From a virus, in the IMG/VR virus record IMGVR_UViG_3300028837_002052, positions 1 to 22,018 of that record: a stretch of 22,018 nt of DNA, one strand, 5' to 3'. Both the position numbers and the translations under genes were made by a program. Position 1 is the stretch's first letter; each line of letters begins with the position of its first letter. Of this stretch, positions 14,095-20,268 are shown piece after piece. The notes under the pieces were generated by a model. The model made no database searches, was not told where the DNA came from, and saw only the letters and a program-made list of their open reading frames with translations.

Positions 14095-14363
14095 TAACCC
14101 TTGCCACCCCCATCATCCTTTTTGTGCAGATTCGGATAGAGCCCCAGGAAAAGACAGAGGACCCCAATCGAAAGATAGGATCCCGGGGCCCATACGACTT
14201 GAAATCCCTCCCACAAAAGCCACCCCCCAACAATGACAAGAACATCCTGGTGAACATCGGCCCTGCAACCCTGGAGAACAATCCACTTCAACCCCTGCCA
14301 GAGACTGCGACCCTGAAGACCAAACCATTTTAAGCCCTGACGGACACTGCGACCCACAACCAT
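14094..14363 (-). CDS. Small membrane protein next to portal
   Basis: From the ATG at 14363 the product has 89 residues. After two similar blocks, VRQGLKWFGLQG and LWQGLKWIVLQG, comes a hydrophobic region DVLVIVGGWLLWEGFQVVWA with SYLSIGVLCLFLGLYP, two likely membrane helices, and a basic/Gly tail. Small two-helix proteins are often encoded directly before siphovirus portal genes. I recall the general layout, but the function is unknown; a holin-like role is possible but not shown. A GTG start at 14411 would add 16 residues read from repeat DNA, so I prefer the ATG. The stop TAA overlaps the portal ATG. Confidence 0.65.
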   Translation of the reverse strand: MVVGRSVRQGLKWFGLQGRSLWQGLKWIVLQGCRADVHQDVLVIVGGWLLWEGFQVVWAPGSYLSIGVLCLFLGLYPNLHKKDDGGGKG

Positions 14364-14390
14364 CAACTCACGAACCCTTCTAATTTCACC

Positions 14391-14483
14391 CTCCACCCTT
14401 TCACCCCTCACCCTTCGCTTCTTCTTCTTTTTTCGTACTTCGTACTTCGCTCTTCATCCTTCCCTCTTAACCCTTCACCCTTC
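14391..14483. repeat. Family C and CACCCTT repeats
   Basis: The plus strand shows TTCACCC heptamers on both sides of TTCGTACTTCGTACTTCGCT, as in the 5347-5470 cluster. The left edge overlaps the possible GTG-start extension of the small membrane protein. Confidence 0.82.
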
Positions 14484-14489
14484 AGAAGG

Positions 14490-14524
14490 TTCCCTCCCGG
14501 AGCCGGGGGAGACCCCGGGAGGAA
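14490..14524. other. GC-rich hairpin
   Basis: CTCCCGGAGCCGGGGGAG and ACCCCGGGAGGAAC can fold with arms CTCCCGG/CCGGGAG and an inner GC-rich stem. No T run follows on the minus strand, so it is not a clear terminator. The outer arms resemble the family A core. Confidence 0.5.
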
Positions 14525-14533
14525 CATTTCTGC

Positions 14534-14550
14534 TGCGCCTGATCGGCGCA
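14534..14550. other. Inverted repeat TGCGCC-N5-GGCGCA
   Basis: A perfect 6-bp inverted repeat with centre TGATC lies between the hairpin and the possible promoter. It could be an operator, but nothing links it to a regulator. Confidence 0.35.
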
Positions 14551-14582
14551 ACATCCGGTGAAAAGGATCACAACGCAACAAG

Positions 14583-14613
14583 AATATGCTGTACCAGCGA
14601 AATCTCATGTCAA
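14583..14613 (-). promoter_or_regulatory. Possible promoter before the membrane protein and portal genes
   Basis: A perfect -35 TTGACA (14613-14608) is followed after 19 bases by CATATT (14588-14583), which matches TATAAT at four of six positions. The spacing is long. It lies in the longest gene-free interval, ahead of the head operon, which makes a promoter sensible. Confidence 0.3.
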
Positions 14614-14689
14614 CCCATATCTGGTGTTTGGATGAACTTTCGGCGCAAAATCTGCCTAATCGGCTGGAATACTAGGGGTTAGATACACC

Positions 14690-14765
14690 AACCTCCCAGA
14701 GGTCCCTTCCATCCTCCGGGAGGCTTTACCTTCTCCTTCACCTTAGCGCCTTAGCGCCTTTGCGC
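14690..14765. repeat. Repeat cluster B-A-A
   Basis: In transcript order: B (14765-14739, with GCGCCTTAGCGCCTTTGCG), A variant ATCCTCCGGGAGGCT (14711-14725) and A variant AACCTCCCAGAGGTC (14690-14704). This A pair is not near a start codon, unlike most others. Confidence 0.85.
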
Positions 14766-14767
14766 GA

Positions 14768-15028
14768 TTACTTCTTCTTCTGTTCCTTTGTCACTTTGAC
14801 ACTCTGCAACTTCGCCCCTCCCCCTTCAAACAACGGCTGCCCATCGGCGCACATCGCGACATTCTCCACCTTCACCGTCTCGCTCGCCCGGATCGTCAAC
14901 CTGGCAATCTGTTGATCCAAGCCGGCCTCCTGCAAGCCTCGGGCACACGCCTGCATGACGGCCTGCGGATCCAAATCCCGGGTAACCTCCTCATTCCGCT
15001 CAATCTTAATCGTTACGACATCAGCCAT
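14768..15028 (-). CDS. Small hypothetical protein, 86 residues
   Basis: The protein begins MADVVTIKIERNEEVTRDLD, then has a helix PQAVMQACARGLQEAGLDQQ and strands RLTIRASETVKVENVAMCAD, and ends in a lysine-rich tail KEQKKK. It looks like a compact alpha-beta protein. I do not recognise the family. A GGAGG lies eight bases before the ATG at 15028, which strongly supports real translation. It is placed between the HTH gene and the portal region in the packaging part of the genome. Confidence 0.62.
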   Translation of the reverse strand: MADVVTIKIERNEEVTRDLDPQAVMQACARGLQEAGLDQQIARLTIRASETVKVENVAMCADGQPLFEGGGAKLQSVKVTKEQKKK

Positions 15029-15042
15029 CCCATCCTACCTCC

Positions 15043-15123
15043 TTTTCTTAGCGCCTTAGCGCCTTTGCGTGAAATGTTTTATTTCATCCTTCGCTCTTCG
15101 TACTTCACACTTCGTCCTTCATT
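15043..15123. repeat. Family B and C repeats
   Basis: C copies (15123-15083) overlap the 3' end of the HTH gene, followed in transcript order by B (15075-15048, GCGCCTTAGCGCCTTTGCGT). Confidence 0.88.
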
Positions 15124-15324
15124 CTTGATCGCAAAAATCCTCTCCTGAAACCCTTCCACCCGATGCTTCCAATCATGGACCTTGTGTATCGGAATCCCCA
15201 ACATCTGCGCGGCCGCCACCTCGCTCTTCCCCTCGCGAAGTAGATCGAGAAATCTCGCCCGCCGCCAAGCACTCGTCCTCCCCATCACCCGCCGCTTCAT
15301 GCTCCAGCCCCCATTGATCGCCAT
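15079..15324 (-). CDS. Small helix-turn-helix protein with repeat-coded C-terminus
   Basis: The protein has 81 residues. Residues about 20-60 (RRARFLDLLREGKSEVAAAQ, MLGIPIHKVHDWKHRVEGFQ) match the helix-turn-helix pattern of AA..LGI....V..W, as in terminase small subunits and homeodomain-like phage proteins that end in W....D..F. From about residue 69 the sequence NEGRSVKYEERRMK is translated family C repeat. The ATG at 15324 has AGGGAATGA before it; a second ATG at residue 9 also has a GGAG-like site. A DNA-binding role is well supported. A role as small terminase is a guess from position, though the usual place before the large terminase is not kept. Confidence 0.66.
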   Translation of the reverse strand: MAINGGWSMKRRVMGRTSAWRRARFLDLLREGKSEVAAAQMLGIPIHKVHDWKHRVEGFQERIFAIKNEGRSVKYEERRMK

Positions 15325-15346
15325 TCATTCCCTGTAGCAGCTCATC

Positions 15347-16177
15347 TCAATGTTCCTTTTGATAGCATCTTATAATGGCCGGCCTGATCCATTCCCGTTG
15401 TAGTTTCTTCCAATCACGATTTGGTGTTCTCCCGCTTTCATCCCGGTAAAGCATTGCGAATGGAACAAACCCCGCTTCCCATGCCTGCTGAAACCGCTTT
15501 CTCGCCGCTTCAAAAGTATCTCTTGGATACCCAATCAGCACATAACTATAAAGATGATGCTTGCGAGTGAATCCTGTTGCTCGAAGAAGTTTCCCAGCAT
15601 CTTCAAGAGGTTGTAGATCTTCTGGAGCATCGTAAGCAAGAAATATTCGATCTGTTCCTATTTCACGCAATGCTCGAACATGCCATTCCTGAAGCCTCCT
15701 GGAGTCAAGACCACCAGTAAAGACCGGTCTCTTTCCTTGATCTGCAAGCATGTCAAAAACAGCTCGAATATGTGATTCAGAACAGGCGAGTAAATTATTA
15801 TCGAGGACATTATAACCGCATGAGATCGGTAGCTCACGTATTTCGCCCTCACGCCTTTTGGCTAAACAAAACCAGCAATTGTTCGGACAACCCCTCGAAG
15901 TAATGACATAGCCCGGCTTGAGATACTGACCGGAGACAAATGGCCCACCCCGATCATCTAAGGCAGGGCCACCAATCAATACCTTCGGATGTATATCACT
16001 CCATAATCTATATAATCGTCTCGCCGCCAAGAGATCCCAACTAAATGTCACGCTTATATGAATTTCATCACAGTCCGGTGGATCAAACATTTTGGGATCG
16101 CCAACACTTACAAGATCATCGTTTGGGGTGGCATTCGTGCGTCCTGGAAATACTCTACAAATAGATCCCTTTCCCAT
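15347..16177 (-). CDS. Radical SAM protein carried between terminase and portal genes
   Basis: The product has 276 residues. The iron-sulfur motif is Cys97-x3-Cys101-x2-Cys104 (SRGCPNNCWFCLAKRRE). Before it stands a domain with FPGRTNATPNDDLVSVGDP and DEIHISVTFSWDLLAARRLY, which may be a degraded B12-like fold. After it come YNVLDNNLLACSESHIRAVF, FTGGLDSRRLQEWHVRALRE, IFLAYDAPEDLQPLEDAGKL and SYVLIGYPRDTFEAARKRF, usual barrel elements. Family members cleave S-adenosylmethionine to a radical; the substrate here is unknown. I start at the ATG at 16177, because the longer GTG start at 16240 adds repeat-coded residues. The gene looks AT-richer than its neighbours, as expected of cargo. Confidence 0.85.
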   Translation of the reverse strand: MGKGSICRVFPGRTNATPNDDLVSVGDPKMFDPPDCDEIHISVTFSWDLLAARRLYRLWSDIHPKVLIGGPALDDRGGPFVSGQYLKPGYVITSRGCPNNCWFCLAKRREGEIRELPISCGYNVLDNNLLACSESHIRAVFDMLADQGKRPVFTGGLDSRRLQEWHVRALREIGTDRIFLAYDAPEDLQPLEDAGKLLRATGFTRKHHLYSYVLIGYPRDTFEAARKRFQQAWEAGFVPFAMLYRDESGRTPNRDWKKLQREWIRPAIIRCYQKEH

Positions 16178-16198
16178 CCTCTTCCCAATTACTCTTGC

Positions 16199-16243
16199 AC
16201 TTTCGTCCTTTACCCCTCTGCCCCTTTGCCTCTTTGCCACTTG
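16199..16243. repeat. Family B variant between terminase and radical SAM gene
   Basis: The plus strand has CCCTCTGCCCCTTTGCCTCT and TTGCCACTTG units, the CTCTTTGCCAC variant of B. The repeat has an open frame joined to the radical SAM gene and creates a false upstream GTG start. Confidence 0.7.
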
Positions 16244-16246
16244 TGC

Positions 16247-18469
16247 TCAAAACAATCTCGACACCAACGGCCCATCCATCGCCACCGCCTCATTCCGCAG
16301 CATCGCTGAGAGTGCCATCACCACGACCACGAAACCATCAATCTTCCCTTGGCTGTTGGCCTTGTCCGGCTTGAGATTGCCGGCGGGATCCTTCTTCACC
16401 ACGACGTTGTCCACGTTCCAGCGGAGCACCGGATGCCCCATATGATTCATCTTCTTTTCAAGCAGCCTGCGCTCGAACTCAACCATCGGCGCAGCGAACG
16501 ACAAAAACCCCATCCCCATCTCGACCATCGGCAGCCCCTCTTCATAGAGCTCCCCCGCCAACTGCGCCCCTTGGAACAACCGATCGTAAGCGATCTCCAC
16601 TAGGTTGAAATGCCCGGCGTCCTCGATGACTTGCTTTCGGATGAAAGCATAATCAACGGCGTTCCCCGGCGTCACACGAAGAAAACCATGCCTGACCCAC
16701 ACCTGATATTGATCGGCATAACGGTTCTCCGGATCGTACACCCTTGCCTCGGGACACCAGGCGCGCAACAGAATGTCGAGAATATCACTGTCATCATCGC
16801 GCGGAAACACCATGCCGAATGCCGTCAAATCAGAAACGGCGGAGAGATCCAGCCCAGCATACCCACGGCGGCCGGCAAGTTCCTCCTCGCTCACTCTTCC
16901 ATGATTATTCTCATCCCACAGATCCAACTTGATGAACCGGACGGCTTGCTGCACCCATTGGCAAAGGTAAAGTTGCCGGAAGGAATTCTCCTCGGCAGGC
17001 AGGTTCTGTGCCTTCTGGCATTTCTCTCGCATCTCGTCAATCTTGCGGAAAACACCCAGGGCAGGATTACAACGGCGCCAAACGGTCTCATCCTTCCAAT
17101 CGGCCTCCTTCGGCGCAGAATAGATGATCGCAAGAAAACTCGGGTCCTCGATACTTCCATTGATGACACGATCGGCATATTCATGCATGATCCCACAGAT
17201 CGACAGCGGATCGGTGCCCGACGTCGTCATCATATACATCAGCGGTTGCCGGCGGGCCCCCATCGACGTATCGAGCACATCGAACAACCGCCTGGTTTTC
17301 TGTGTATGAAGTTCATCAAAGAACACACCATGCGCGTTCTGACCATGTTTCGTGTTTGCATCAGCGGAAAGCACCTGGTAGCTGCTTTGGACAATTCGAT
17401 GATGAAGACGCTTTTCAGCTCGATAGATGGCCACCCGGGCATCCAGCATTGGACTTTGTTCGATCATCCGGACGGCCGGCCTGAAAACATGCATCGCCTG
17501 GTCCCGGGCGGCCGCGGCATTGTAAATCTCGGCCCCAGGCTCTCCATCGGCAAAATAGAGCAGCAGCGAGATGGCGGCAGCTAATAACGTCTTCCCATTC
17601 TTCCGGGGAATCTCAACGTAACACTTTCGATAGCGGCGCAGCCCATCAGCACGCACGGTCCCAAACAACTTTCGGATGATCCCTTTCTGCCAAAACATCA
17701 AACAGATCGGCAGCCCGGCCCACTCCCCCTGGTATTGTTTGAGGGACTGAATAAACCGCTCTGCCTTATCCGCCAAAGCACTATTGAAATAATCAACGCT
17801 CAATCTCCTGGAGGTCCCCTCCCCCTTCACTGTTTCTTCTTTTTTTTCGTCCTTCGTCCTTCGCTCTTCGTCCTTCTCCGTTTCCCTTTTGCCTCTTTGC
17901 CACTCTGCCTCTTTACCTCTTTCTCTTAAAGGCTGGCAAGCCGCCGGCAACATCCCCAACAGCGGACAACTCAACTCCCTGATGTTTCCATCCTCCGGGA
18001 CGTTCAACCCCAACCTCTCTAGATACACCCTCTCACTCTCAAACTGCTCCTCGTAGAAAATCCCCCGGGTCAGCCGGGGCATCCCAAAATGGTAATCTCC
18101 CGGCGCCCAGGGCCCAATCTCCTCACTCGGCAGCGATGCGGGCCTTTCCCGGATCGGCTCGATCTTCAGCGGCCACAGCGGCATCTCAATCTGTCGTCTC
18201 GGTTCGGGAGCATCGAATTCCCACCAAGCCCAGGGCCTGGTCCCCGGTCTCCTCGCAATGTGCTCCAACAAGAGACGTCCCCCATGCCTCTCCCAAACCT
18301 TGCAAACCCATTTCCGATTCTGCCCTCGTTCTTTAGACCCCACACCCGAAACCCCAGACCCAAAATTCGGCTTCTCCCCATCCAACCACCACCCCTCGAG
18401 CAGGAACAACCTCTCCTGCTCGGTCAGCAGTTGTGGATCCACCCTCCTCCTTACCCGCCTCCGCTTCAT
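16247..18469 (-). CDS. terL: Terminase large subunit, fused through repeats to an upstream accessory protein
   Basis: One frame of 740 codons. Residues 223-740 form a complete HK97-type large terminase of 518 residues: Walker A EIPRKNGKTLL (Lys293), Walker B GVFFDELH (Asp385, Glu386), coupling motif MTTSG (415-418), and an RNase H-like nuclease with GLDLS (Asp541) and KIDGF (Asp711). It packages DNA and cuts concatemers at the portal. Residues 1-160 resemble a separate small phage protein that is normally its own gene upstream (ARRPGTRPWAWWEFDAPEPR; FESERVYLERLGL). The link, residues 161-222, is translated repeat DNA (TEKDEERRTKDEKKE). Terminase may instead start at the TTG at 17803, next to AGGAGA, or at a nearby GTG. 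No catalytic residue seems lost. Confidence 0.93.
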   Translation of the reverse strand: MKRRRVRRRVDPQLLTEQERLFLLEGWWLDGEKPNFGSGVSGVGSKERGQNRKWVCKVWERHGGRLLLEHIARRPGTRPWAWWEFDAPEPRRQIEMPLWPLKIEPIRERPASLPSEEIGPWAPGDYHFGMPRLTRGIFYEEQFESERVYLERLGLNVPEDGNIRELSCPLLGMLPAACQPLRERGKEAEWQRGKRETEKDEERRTKDEKKEETVKGEGTSRRLSVDYFNSALADKAERFIQSLKQYQGEWAGLPICLMFWQKGIIRKLFGTVRADGLRRYRKCYVEIPRKNGKTLLAAAISLLLYFADGEPGAEIYNAAAARDQAMHVFRPAVRMIEQSPMLDARVAIYRAEKRLHHRIVQSSYQVLSADANTKHGQNAHGVFFDELHTQKTRRLFDVLDTSMGARRQPLMYMMTTSGTDPLSICGIMHEYADRVINGSIEDPSFLAIIYSAPKEADWKDETVWRRCNPALGVFRKIDEMREKCQKAQNLPAEENSFRQLYLCQWVQQAVRFIKLDLWDENNHGRVSEEELAGRRGYAGLDLSAVSDLTAFGMVFPRDDDSDILDILLRAWCPEARVYDPENRYADQYQVWVRHGFLRVTPGNAVDYAFIRKQVIEDAGHFNLVEIAYDRLFQGAQLAGELYEEGLPMVEMGMGFLSFAAPMVEFERRLLEKKMNHMGHPVLRWNVDNVVVKKDPAGNLKPDKANSQGKIDGFVVVVMALSAMLRNEAVAMDGPLVSRLF
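17802..18004. repeat. Repeat block inside the terminase reading frame
   Basis: In transcript order: a decayed A pair (ATCCTCCGGGACGTT 17990-18004 and AACTCCCTGATGTTT near 17973-17987), a B variant (about 17930-17885), C copies (about 17876-17848), and A AATCTCCTGGAGGTC (17802-17816). The block has the make-up of an intergenic module but no stop in the terminase frame. Confidence 0.88.
17990..18469 (-). other. N-terminal accessory domain of the terminase ORF
   Basis: These first 160 codons look like a once separate gene. The PGTRPWAWWEFDAPEPR block followed by an FESE..YL.RLGL ending is, to my memory, a stand-alone phage protein coded just before the large terminase. Residues about 38-52 (GSGVSGVGSKERGQN) come from a family D repeat, so this part too has been invaded. 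Function unknown; it could help packaging. Confidence 0.6.
18325..18365. repeat. Family D copy in frame inside the terminase ORF
   Basis: CCCACACCCGAAACCCCAGA on the plus strand is close to the intergenic copy at 8436-8468. It is read as Gly/Ser/Val-rich residues 38-48 without a stop. Confidence 0.75.
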
Positions 18470-18543
18470 CCCTTTTCCCTAATCAATCTGCTTTCTTTTC
18501 TCCAGCAATCCTTTTACTGATTCTATGGTTTCTACAATCCATT

Positions 18544-18885
18544 TCACTGCCATGCACTCCTGCAAATCTCATAAACTTTCCTGATCATCGGCAACTTACT
18601 CTCTTTCTCCTGATCTCTTCTTTTTGCTTTCCACCAATCTATATCAACTTCCAACAGCCGATTCACAACTGCCTTAACTATCTTTAGACTATTAAAATTA
18701 CTAATAGCAAATCCAGTCGGCAAATGAATCAGCCACCATATCTTTCTTTCCTCATCCTTCCTTGCCCCAAAGTATCCTGAACAATGCAACCACCCTGGAT
18801 GCTTCTCCCAAACAGGGTCGGAGCTCTCATCAATAGGTTGGACTTTGCATTTAACAACGCCTTTTACCCATTCACCTTTTCCCAT
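18544..18885 (-). CDS. Hypothetical protein, AT-richer than neighbours
   Basis: The 113-residue product has KCKVQPIDESSDPVWEKHPG, WLHCSGYFGARKDEERKIWW, LIHLPTGFAISNFNSLKIVK and AVVNRLLEVDIDWWKAKRRD. It looks like one small alpha-beta domain rich in Trp, with Lys, Ile and Asn codons that are A/T-rich compared with nearby head genes. I do not recognise the family. The W.HCSG..G pattern with a later LPTGFAIS recalls small proteins of phage accessory regions, without a named role. AAGGCGA precedes the ATG at 18885. A recent acquisition is inferred from composition. Confidence 0.6.
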   Translation of the reverse strand: MGKGEWVKGVVKCKVQPIDESSDPVWEKHPGWLHCSGYFGARKDEERKIWWLIHLPTGFAISNFNSLKIVKAVVNRLLEVDIDWWKAKRRDQEKESKLPMIRKVYEICRSAWQ

Positions 18886-18904
18886 TCGCCTTCCCCTTTT
18901 TACC

Positions 18905-18942
18905 TTTTATTCTTTTCTCGTACTTCGCTCTTCGTCCTTCTT
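18905..18942. repeat. Family C copy
   Basis: CGTACTTCGCTCTTCGTCC on the plus strand follows the stop of the ASCH-like gene directly. Confidence 0.82.
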
Positions 18943-19654
18943 AAATCATCCTGAAGTTGATGACCCACACCCACGGATTCGCTTCCCAAGATATACCTCG
19001 CTTCGCATTCAGAGAATCCCACAGAGAGGCGAACGACATCCCGGCTGAATCCTGTGTCACTTCACACACGCCATTCCGAATATGTTCATAATCAGGCCAA
19101 CCAGCATTGCACCGGAAGCCATAGGCAATACCTTCATCCACTGCATCCTCTTCTGAAATGTCCTGCAATCGTTCGACACGAACATCCCTGATCTGCAATA
19201 CAGTTCGCGCAGCCCATCGGGGCATGAATATCGATGGCCGAGTTTTCCCAATGATTGCCGGTTTTGTTTTATAATCCTGTCTGCCAGCAAGATATACTAT
19301 AGGTGCAACTTCAGGATCGAGCCCGCTGGGTTTGTAAAGATCATACATCCTGTGGGTTGCCCAAGCCTCCCGCACCCACAACCGATCTCCTACCCAGCCA
19401 TGCGGACAACCAAATCCAGTTGCCGCCGCCTCGGGGATATCCTCAAAACCATCAGGATTTATGTATTGGCACAAATCGACCGCCCTCCACCCACCACCAG
19501 GATGACGTCCTATAAACCATGACTCAGCCGGGTAATAGGACGTTCCAAAAGGCTCAGGTGGTTTTTTAATGATCCGCCGCGTTTGATGCTTCAACCCCAT
19601 CCTGATGGCACATACCATTAAACTTGAGAAAAGAATCGGCCTTTCAATCCTCAC
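18941..19654 (-). CDS. ASCH/PUA-like phage protein
   Basis: The protein has 237 residues. It has MRIERPILFSSLMVCAIRMG with LKHQTRRIIK near the start, then GDRLWVREAWATHRMY, RPSIFMPRWAARTVLQIRDV, VERLQDISEEDAVDEGI and SFASLWDSLNAKRGISWEAN, ending PWVWVINF. Each of these is a block of the phage proteins related to the ASCH RNA-binding superfamily, with the typical K.(Q)TRR, GD.LWVRE and LW..NNKRG-like motifs. Their role is unknown; nucleic-acid or modified-base binding is assumed. The GTG start at 19654 overlaps the end of the upstream gene by 11 bases, with GGGGGAGGTG as ribosome site, so translation is probably coupled. Confidence 0.84.
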   Translation of the reverse strand: MRIERPILFSSLMVCAIRMGLKHQTRRIIKKPPEPFGTSYYPAESWFIGRHPGGGWRAVDLCQYINPDGFEDIPEAAATGFGCPHGWVGDRLWVREAWATHRMYDLYKPSGLDPEVAPIVYLAGRQDYKTKPAIIGKTRPSIFMPRWAARTVLQIRDVRVERLQDISEEDAVDEGIAYGFRCNAGWPDYEHIRNGVCEVTQDSAGMSFASLWDSLNAKRGISWEANPWVWVINFRMI

Positions 19655-20120
19655 TATTCACCTCCCCCAATAACGGCAACATCTTCGGCATATTCCCCGA
19701 TCGATACGCTTGCTGCACCTGTGGGACCATAAACTCCCCCACTGTTGACTGGTTCGGAAGCAGAATGTGACTCAAGAACTCTTCCTCGAATGTCGTAATC
19801 CCGCTTTCCACTGCCTCCAGTTTTGCCTTTACCACCAAGGCGAGAGCCCTCCAGCGTTGCCGGCACGCCTGGTCCCAGGCTTTATGTTGATTGTCTCGAT
19901 TCCGGCTCCTTCTACCACCCGGGGTCCTGCTGAACTCATTCTTGTCTGGCATCACAATACTGAATCGAATCGATAGCCCATTCATCCTGAAAAAGACGAC
20001 GGCGTTTTTCTCCCTCCAGCCATAAGCAAACTGATCGGCGCCATAGCGCGCAATGATCCTTTCCAATTCACCCCTCGACCTCTCACTCGACACGGTTGTC
20101 TTTTCAGCATACTTAGACAT
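19644..20120 (-). CDS. Conserved phage protein upstream of packaging genes
   Basis: This 158-residue protein begins MSKYAEKTTVSSERSRGELE, then RIIARYGADQFAYGWREKNA, VVFFRMNGLSIRFSIVMPDK, AWDQACRQRWRALALVVKAK and LEAVESGITTFEEEFLSHIL. I recognise this as a protein found again and again in siphovirus and prophage genomes just before terminase or in the accessory region. Its function is unknown to me. The KAKLEAVE.GI.TFE.EFL block is its most conserved part. It is intact, has GGGGGAATGAGAG before the ATG, and shares a four-gene run with the ASCH-like and DUF5131 genes. Confidence 0.82.
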   Translation of the reverse strand: MSKYAEKTTVSSERSRGELERIIARYGADQFAYGWREKNAVVFFRMNGLSIRFSIVMPDKNEFSRTPGGRRSRNRDNQHKAWDQACRQRWRALALVVKAKLEAVESGITTFEEEFLSHILLPNQSTVGEFMVPQVQQAYRSGNMPKMLPLLGEVNSED

Positions 20121-20153
20121 CTCTCATTCCCCCAATTCTTCCCTTTCCTCTTC

Positions 20154-20268
20154 CCTCACTCTTGACATCTTTGCGTCTTTGCGTGAGATATTTTCGTCCT
20201 TCATCCTTCGTACTTCGCTCTTCATACTTCATACTTCGTCACCCTTCGCTCTTCGCTCTTCATCCTTC
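20154..20268. repeat. Family B and C repeats entering a coding end
   Basis: C copies (20268-20196) start inside the DUF5131 gene's 3' end and give its last residues; B (20190-20161, with TCTTTGCGTCTTTGCGTGAG) follows before the next start. Confidence 0.9.

Larger units (their letters stand above)
14364..14767. other. Gene-free interval of about 400 bases
   Basis: No convincing gene lies here; a 66-residue frame (14408-14608) reads into repeat DNA and looks spurious. The interval holds heptamer and C repeats (14391-14483), a GC-rich hairpin (about 14490-14524), a short palindrome (14534-14550), a possible promoter (14583-14613), and an A-A-B cluster (14690-14765). Confidence 0.7.

Noticed and set aside
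14408-14608. 66-codon minus-strand frame near the possible promoter
   Set aside because: Its C-terminal third is translated repeat, it has no family signal and the rest is not conserved-looking.
16610-17584. 324-codon plus-strand frame opposite terminase
   Set aside because: The minus strand holds Walker and nuclease motifs; the plus frame has no coherent fold pattern.
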